Assembly (NCBI RefSeq): GCF_005153485.1
Contig: NZ_CP039740.1
Location: 62,001-126,000, forward strand
Length of the DNA stretch: 64,000 nt
Reading direction: 5' to 3'
DNA from: Pseudolabrys sp. FHR47
GTDB lineage: Bacteria; Pseudomonadota; Alphaproteobacteria; Rhizobiales; Xanthobacteraceae
Positions 59,441 to 64,000 of this stretch are shown here, piece after piece. Within the stretch, counting starts at the first letter, position 1, and the number at the start of each line of letters is the position of its first letter. The position numbers and the translations under genes are program-made. The notes below the pieces were generated by a model, which had not been told where the DNA came from, did not search any database, and saw only the letters and a program-made list of their open reading frames with translations.

Positions 59441-59731
59441 CTAGAACACGTTCGGATAGACGTAGCGGATGATGACGTTCTCGAGCAGCAGGATGAGCAG
59501 GATCAGGATCACCGGCGAGACGTCGATGCCGCCGAGATTCGGCATGGCGCTGCGGATTGGGCGCAGCACCGGCTCGGTGATGCGGTAGAGGAAATCGCCG
59601 ACCGTCGCCACCACCTGGTTGCGGGTGTTGACGACGTTAAAGGCCACCAGCCACGACAAAACGGCCGATGCGATCAGTAGCCAGATGTAGATCTGAAGAA
59701 CCAGGAGGACGATATCGAGAATGGCGCGCAT
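59441..59731 (-). CDS. YggT-family membrane protein
   Basis: A 96-residue protein with two hydrophobic segments (ILDIVLLVLQIYIWLLIASA and VILILLILLLENVIIRYVY) and the family motif ITEPVLRPIRSAMPNLGGID. YggT proteins are linked to membrane or division functions in other bacteria. ATG 59731 (MRAILDIVL) is chosen; 33 upstream codons are open but basic and unlike the family. Confidence 0.9.
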   Translation of the reverse strand: MRAILDIVLLVLQIYIWLLIASAVLSWLVAFNVVNTRNQVVATVGDFLYRITEPVLRPIRSAMPNLGGIDVSPVILILLILLLENVIIRYVYPNVF

Positions 59732-59921
59732 GAGACGGTTTTCCGATCCGAAATGTGGGCGGAAACTAGCTTGTCGCCTCCGCCCGAACAAGCTGCCGCG
59801 CCGACGCCTGATCGGGCCGTTCCGGACCACGATCCTTGACAGGAAGGATGCCCGGTCCTAAATGGCGCCCACTCAGCAAAAAGCGCGGGTTTCGGCTCTT
59901 GTCCGGCACCGCCTTTGGGAA

Positions 59922-59997
<76 letters not shown>

Positions 59998-60027
59998 CCC
60001 ACCCTTCCAAGGTTCCGAAAAAGCGCC

Positions 60028-60825
60028 TCAGGCCCGCTCGGCCGTGGACGCCCGCTTGCTCTGCCGTCGGCTCACCAGGCCGAGCACAATCCGGCGCGGC
60101 AGGATGCGCGCCAGCACCATCACCACCCGGTTGCCGAAGCCCGGCACCACGACGCGGTGGCCCTCCATGAAGCCGCGATAGCCGGCCTCGGCGACCGTCG
60201 CCGCGGTCTGCGTCAACGCACCGGGTCCTATCTTGTCCTTGACCCCGGCGCGCTCGGCGAACTCGGTCGGCACCGGCCCCGGGCACAGCACCGTAACGCG
60301 GATGCCGCGCGGTTTGAGCTCGGCATACAACGCCTCGGAAAACGAGAGCACATAGGCCTTGCTGGCGTAATAGACGGCGCTGCCCGGACCGGGAAGAAAG
60401 CCAGCCACCGAGCCGACATTGAGGATGCCGCCCTTGTGGCGCTCGAGACTGTCGATGAAAGCGAGCGACAGTTCGGTCAGCGCCCGCGCATTGACGTCGA
60501 TGATCTGCAATTGCTCGGCGCGATCGAGATTCGACGCCTGACCCACCAGACCGAAGCCGGCATTGTTGACGACGTATTGCGGCTCGACGCCCGCGGCATT
60601 GAGCGCGTCGGCAACGCTGCGCGTTGCGCCCGACAGCGTAAGGTCCGCCGAGATCACCAGCGGCCGTGGCTGTCTCATGGCTTCGATTTCATCGGCGAGC
60701 GCGTTGAGTCGCTCGACGCGGCGCGCGGTCAGCGCCAGCGCGAAACCGTTGCGCGCGAAAATACGCGCCAGTTCGACGCCGATGCCGGATGAGGCTCCGG
60801 TGATGAGGGTGATGGGTTTGTGCAT
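60028..60825 (-). CDS. Short-chain dehydrogenase/reductase (SDR)
   Basis: A 265-residue classical SDR. NAD(P) loop TGASSGIG is near residue 8; NNAG is in VVNNAGFG; the catalytic Ser in GSVAG, and YYASKAY with Tyr and Lys. The substrate is unknown. ATG 60825 (MHKPITLITG) is chosen over GTG 60834. The gene ends 30 bases from the tRNA gene on the other strand and starts near a family-B repeat. Confidence 0.9.
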   Translation of the reverse strand: MHKPITLITGASSGIGVELARIFARNGFALALTARRVERLNALADEIEAMRQPRPLVISADLTLSGATRSVADALNAAGVEPQYVVNNAGFGLVGQASNLDRAEQLQIIDVNARALTELSLAFIDSLERHKGGILNVGSVAGFLPGPGSAVYYASKAYVLSFSEALYAELKPRGIRVTVLCPGPVPTEFAERAGVKDKIGPGALTQTAATVAEAGYRGFMEGHRVVVPGFGNRVVMVLARILPRRIVLGLVSRRQSKRASTAERA

Positions 60826-60838
60826 GCGGTTCACCCAC

Positions 60839-60922
60839 CCGTTCGTCCCCGCGAAAGCGGGGACCCAAGGGCCAAGCTGTAAGGAAGCAAGAGTGGGTCC
60901 CCGCTTTCGCGGGGACGAACGG
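60839..60922. repeat. Paired REP-like palindromic repeat (family B)
   Basis: CCGTTCGTCCCCGCGAAAGC and CGCTTTCGCGGGGACGAACGG are perfect inverted arms, extended by GGGACCCA/TGGGTCCC. It lies between the SDR start and the TerB-like gene stop. Confidence 0.88.
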
Positions 60923-60959
60923 AGTATAGGTCAGCGCTCAAGGAACATCACGTCGCGGA

Positions 60960-61427
60960 TTACTTGCCCGTCTCCTGCTCGCCCGCCACCCGCGTTTTGA
61001 GTGCGATGCGCTGTTCGCGCGACACATGCAAGAGATCGGCGGCGCGCCAGATCAGGTTGTCCTCGAATTCGGTCACCTTGCCGTCGGCGAACACCACCTG
61101 CCACATCATCTCGACGATGCGGGCGCGCTGCTTGTCGTCGAGCGCGCGGTTGAGCCGCGTCGTGAACTGATAAAGATCGATAGCCTTCTCGTCGGCTTCC
61201 TCGGCACGATTCAGCAGCTTGTCGGCCGCTTTGTCGTCGAGCTTGAAGCGCTGCTTGATCAGATCATGCAGGCTTGCATGTTCCACGTCGCTGATCTGCC
61301 CGTCGACGCCCGCCGTGTGTACGAGCAGCGCCGCCGCGGCGAGCCGGTAATCGGTCTCGGCGAAGTCGTCCGAACGAGGCTCATCCTCGTTCAGCTCACC
61401 GATGAATTTCATGATCGCATCGAACAT
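60960..61427 (-). CDS. TerB-like protein
   Basis: A 155-residue, acidic, helical protein of the TerB fold: ALLVHTAGVDGQISDVEHAS, then VVFADGKVTEFEDNLIWRAA, both with the acidic residues that bind metal in TerB. Related proteins are widespread in Hyphomicrobiales as free-standing genes, and their function is unknown. ATG 61427 (MFDAIMKFIG) is chosen; 29 more codons are open. Confidence 0.85.
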   Translation of the reverse strand: MFDAIMKFIGELNEDEPRSDDFAETDYRLAAAALLVHTAGVDGQISDVEHASLHDLIKQRFKLDDKAADKLLNRAEEADEKAIDLYQFTTRLNRALDDKQRARIVEMMWQVVFADGKVTEFEDNLIWRAADLLHVSREQRIALKTRVAGEQETGK

Positions 61428-61571
61428 GGCCGGTCCTGATAATCTGGCGCTTTTCTGACATGCGCCGTCTTCCGCCCTTAATCTAGGCCGGATCGGATCG
61501 GATGCTCGTGACAAATTCGCAAGGTTTAGGCAACGCGGCCGTGGGCCGCGACCGTCCTCAGCGGACGGTCT

Positions 61572-62183
61572 TTAACGGACGGTCTTGCCCTCGCTGGAAG
61601 CCAGCAGCGCCAGGTTGTTAGCAATATATTTGTTGCCCGGGTCGAGCTGCTGGGCCGCTGTCAGGATCTCGCGGGCCCGCTTCAGATCGCCGCGCAGGAT
61701 GTAGGAATAGCCCTGATTGTTGAGCACCTCGGCGGTCGGACCGACGATCTCGCGGGCCTTGCCGTAGGCCCGGTCGGCCTGGGCGAAGTCGCGCAGCCGG
61801 TCGGCCGAGGCCGCCAGGCCAATCCAGGCCTCGGAACTGCGCGGGTCGAGCTGGGTGGCGCGGCGGAACAGGCGCTCCGCCTCACGGAATTGATTGGCCC
61901 GATAGGCCGCCCGGCCGTCAGCGATCGCCTCGGCGGGGCTGGAGCCCCCTCCGGCGACGGGCTCATCGCCGGGCAGGACCAGCGCCGGCTTGGCATCGGC
62001 CGTTTTTGGCTTCTCGGAGATCGAACCGGTGACGTCGCCCGGCGGCGCCATTGCGAGCGCATGGGTGGCAGCCTGAGGCCCTTGTGGCTTGCCGGCGGCC
62101 AGGTGGTCGCTGGTGGTGTTGCAGGCGGCCAGCATAAGCGCGGCGCCGGTCAGGAGGACTGCTTTGCCGGGAGCGATAGGCAT
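61572..62183 (-). CDS. TPR-containing lipoprotein
   Basis: A 203-residue protein with a lipoprotein signal (LLTGAALMLAAC, Cys21 as the lipid-modified residue), a Pro/Lys-rich stretch, then TPR-like helices from about 95 (AYRANQFREAERLFRRATQL; GYSYILRGDLKRAREILTAA). Two or three TPRs are present. It may act as a protein-interaction module near the outer membrane, like pilus-assembly TadD proteins. ATG 62183 is chosen for its lipobox; ATG 62213 would add 10 residues. Confidence 0.8.
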   Translation of the reverse strand: MPIAPGKAVLLTGAALMLAACNTTSDHLAAGKPQGPQAATHALAMAPPGDVTGSISEKPKTADAKPALVLPGDEPVAGGGSSPAEAIADGRAAYRANQFREAERLFRRATQLDPRSSEAWIGLAASADRLRDFAQADRAYGKAREIVGPTAEVLNNQGYSYILRGDLKRAREILTAAQQLDPGNKYIANNLALLASSEGKTVR

Positions 62184-62350
62184 CGGTCGGACCCATGGAA
62201 TCGCGTTGAGCATGCGAGCCGCAGGCTAGGGCGGGCATGGTTAATGGAACCTTACCGATGGTACCTTGGTGCTCCTCCTTTTGGGGGCGCCGGGCCGGAT
62301 ACCCGCCGGTGACGCCGCTGTGGTATGGGCGTTTTTTGGATTCTTGTTTT

Positions 62351-62398
62351 GTCGCGTTTTCTTCACGCGAACCGGTTTCCACGTCGCTCGAAAACGCT
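62351..62398. repeat. Second copy of the AGCGTTTTCGAGCGAAGTGG-type repeat, inverted orientation
   Basis: Matches the reverse complement of 19694-19741 at 46 of 48 positions. It lies 14 bases before the start of the lyase gene. Confidence 0.85.
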
Positions 62399-62412
62399 CC
62401 GAGGAGCCCTCA

Positions 62413-63762
62413 ATGCCGTCGACCTATCTCGATTCCGCCGTGTTCCGCGACGTCTTCACGACGCCGGCGATGCGTCAGGTCTGGTCGGACGAAAACCGCA
62501 CCCAGAAATATCTGGATTTCGAGCGGGCGCTGGCGGTGACGCAGGGCCGGCTGAAGATCATCCCTCAGGACGCCGCCGACGAGATCGCCCGGCACTGCGT
62601 GCTGGCCGAACTCGACATGGCCAAGCTCAAGGAGGCGACCGAGCGCGTCGGCACGCCGATCATGCCCGTGGTCCAGCAACTGGTGAAGCTGTGCAAGGAC
62701 AAGCACGGCGAATGGGTGCACTGGGGCGCGACCACGCAGGATGTCATGGACACCGCGACGGTGCTGCAAATCGCCGAGTCGCTCGATCTCGTCGACGCCG
62801 AGCTTGGCGGCATCTGTGACGGCCTTGCCGCGCTCGCAAAAAAATATCGCGACACGCCGATGGCCGGCCGCTCTTATCTGCAGCAGGCGGTGCCGATCAC
62901 TTTCGGCTGCAAGATGGCGACCGTGCTCGCCGGCTTCGAACGCCATCGCGAGCGGCTGAAGCAACTCAAGGCGCGCGTGCTGGTCGGCGAATTCGGCGGC
63001 GCCGCCGGCACTCTGTCGTCGCTCGGCAAGGATGGCTTGGAGTGCCAGGCCGAACTGATGAAGGAACTCAAGCTCTCAGCCCCGGCGATCACCTGGCACA
63101 CGGTGCGTGACACGATCGCCGAGACCGGGACGTTCCTCGCGCTGGTCACCGGCTTGTGCGCCAAGATCGCGCTCGACGTGAAGCTCTTGATGCAGACCGA
63201 AATCGAGGAGGTCTATGAGCCGTCGGCGCCGGGCCGCGGCTCGTCATCGACCATGCCGCAGAAACGCAATCCGATTTCGTCGGTCTACATCACGGCGCAG
63301 AACGCGATGGTGAAGCAACACGCCGGCGCTTTGCTGGAATCGATGGTGCAGGACCATGAGCGCAGCGCCGGCGCCTGGCAGATCGAATGGCTCGTGCTGC
63401 CGGAGATTTTCATGCTGGCGGCGGGCGCGCTGGCGCAAACGCGCTTCCTCGCCGAAGGCTTGCAGATCAACGAAAAGAACATGGCCGAGAACCTGACGAT
63501 CACCAACGGCCTCATCATGTCGGAAGCGGTGATGATGAAACTCGGCGACCGCATGGGCCGTGACCATGCGCATCATCACGTCGCGGCGATCGGCCGCGAA
63601 GCCGCCAAATCGGGACGCCCGCTGATCGACCTGCTCGCCGAGGACAAGGAGATCGCGCAATACGCCACGCGCCAGGACCTCGAGGCTATGATGGACCCGG
63701 CGAATTATCTCGGCGCCGCCGGCGAGATGGTCGATCGGGTGATTAAGGGGCGGGGAAAGTAA
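62413..63762 (+). CDS. Fumarase/aspartase-superfamily lyase (PurB- or PcaB-like)
   Basis: A 450-residue protein of the class II fumarase/adenylosuccinate lyase superfamily. It starts MPSTYLDSAVFRDVFTTPAM; GATTQDVMDTATVLQI is the first conserved region and GRGSSSTMPQKRNPISS the signature loop. The overall pattern resembles 3-carboxy-cis,cis-muconate cycloisomerase (pcaB) and adenylosuccinate lyase alike. No protocatechuate or purine genes lie nearby to decide, so I give no symbol. ATG 62413 is chosen; the frame is open back to 62266. Confidence 0.85.
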   Translation: MPSTYLDSAVFRDVFTTPAMRQVWSDENRTQKYLDFERALAVTQGRLKIIPQDAADEIARHCVLAELDMAKLKEATERVGTPIMPVVQQLVKLCKDKHGEWVHWGATTQDVMDTATVLQIAESLDLVDAELGGICDGLAALAKKYRDTPMAGRSYLQQAVPITFGCKMATVLAGFERHRERLKQLKARVLVGEFGGAAGTLSSLGKDGLECQAELMKELKLSAPAITWHTVRDTIAETGTFLALVTGLCAKIALDVKLLMQTEIEEVYEPSAPGRGSSSTMPQKRNPISSVYITAQNAMVKQHAGALLESMVQDHERSAGAWQIEWLVLPEIFMLAAGALAQTRFLAEGLQINEKNMAENLTITNGLIMSEAVMMKLGDRMGRDHAHHHVAAIGREAAKSGRPLIDLLAEDKEIAQYATRQDLEAMMDPANYLGAAGEMVDRVIKGRGK

Positions 63763-63788
63763 GTCTTCATCTTCGCTGCCACACAGGC

Positions 63789-63885
63789 GTCGTGCCCCGC
63801 GAAAGCGGGGCATCCAGTAACCCCGGACTTTCATTGAGCCGAGCGCTCAGTGGCTACTGGATCGTCCGCTTTCGCGGACGATGAC
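63789..63885. repeat. Paired REP-like palindromic repeat (family B) overlapping a gene end
   Basis: GTCGTGCCCCGCGAAAGCGG and CCGCTTTCGCGGACGATGAC are the outer arms, with ATCCAGTA and TACTGGAT inside. The minus-strand gene at 63831-64000 reads through its right half and ends within the repeat. Confidence 0.85.
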
Positions 63886-64000
63886 GACGCGGCCGCAGGC
63901 ATCGTCCGCGAAATCAGCGAAGCGACGATGAACGTCGCAACGCCGATGCCCGCGAACAGCATCGGCAGCGTCGCGCCGACATGCTGCAGCAGCGCCACCA
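63831..64000 (-). CDS. C-terminal end of a probable membrane transporter (partial)
   Basis: Only 55 codons are inside the window. The reading frame VALLQHVGATLPMLFAGIGV, then ATFIVASLISRTMP, looks like the last helix of a major-facilitator-type carrier. After that it reads SSSSAKADDPVATERSAQ through the palindromic repeat and stops at 63831. The final 17 or so residues are therefore repeat-encoded. The transporter call is tentative. Confidence 0.45.
   Translation of the reverse strand, partial: VALLQHVGATLPMLFAGIGVATFIVASLISRTMPAAASSSSAKADDPVATERSAQ

Overview
The window is a contiguous, GC-rich, gene-dense stretch of an alphaproteobacterial chromosome. The order rpsT-dnaA-dnaN-recF-gyrB, the lnt-xre-metK-trmB block, the rimP-nusA-ylxR-infB-rbfA-truB-rpsO-pnp block and the intergenic palindromic repeat families point to Hyphomicrobiales (Rhizobiales), near Bradyrhizobiaceae/Xanthobacteraceae. 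The genus cannot be fixed from this sequence alone. Almost everything is core chromosome; no prophage, CRISPR array, rRNA operon or classical transposase gene is visible.

Layout. 1-11.8 kb: the end of a DapA-family gene, rpsT, a 1.2 kb AT-richer gap, then dnaA, dnaN, recF and gyrB. A DUF559 nuclease cassette with 54-bp inverted repeats sits between dnaN and recF, and a ClC transporter between recF and gyrB. 11.8-19.7 kb: accessory genes on the minus strand (Tyr-rich secreted protein, DUF1328 protein, glutamine-synthetase-like enzyme plus Rieske oxygenase, metallo-beta-lactamase-fold protein, adenosine kinase). 19.9-27.4 kb: trpS, a stress protein, a WYL regulator, nfuA, tsaB-rimI-fur, an acyltransferase, and a RES/Xre toxin-antitoxin pair. 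27.5-33.2 kb: miaB-phoH-ybeY-corC-lnt, tightly packed. 33.4-36.3 kb: xre, metK, trmB. 36.3-38.1 kb: two proteins of unknown role. 38.2-48.3 kb: the translation/RNA operon from rimP to pnp. 48.4-53.2 kb: two tiny exported proteins, a Crp-family regulator, and divergent oxyR/katG. 53.3-64 kb: phhB, an M50 protease, typA, yggT-DUF167-folD, tRNA-Ala(CGC), an SDR, a TerB-like protein, a TPR lipoprotein, a PurB/PcaB-family lyase and the end of a probable transporter.

How it works together. Replication initiation and the sliding clamp (dnaA, dnaN, recF, gyrB), tRNA and ribosome maturation (miaB, ybeY, trmB, tsaB, rimI, rimP, rbfA, truB), RNA decay (pnp) and SAM synthesis (metK) make up the growth core. 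OxyR-KatG handles peroxide, and Fur/Mur and NfuA handle iron or manganese and Fe-S supply.

The most interesting non-core signals are these. (1) The DUF559 cassette bounded by equal 54-bp inverted arms, with a gene-less 51+51-bp sister at 14.2 kb. (2) A Crp-family regulator (49.2 kb) next to two small exported proteins, each preceded by a perfect TGTGA-N6-TCACA box exactly 21 nt from a TAGNTT hexamer. (3) A possible pseudoknot that would cover the metK ribosome binding site. (4) A glutamine-synthetase-like gene paired with a Rieske oxygenase. At least four palindromic repeat families lie between genes, often touching start or stop codons. All calls come from reading the sequence; no database search was possible.
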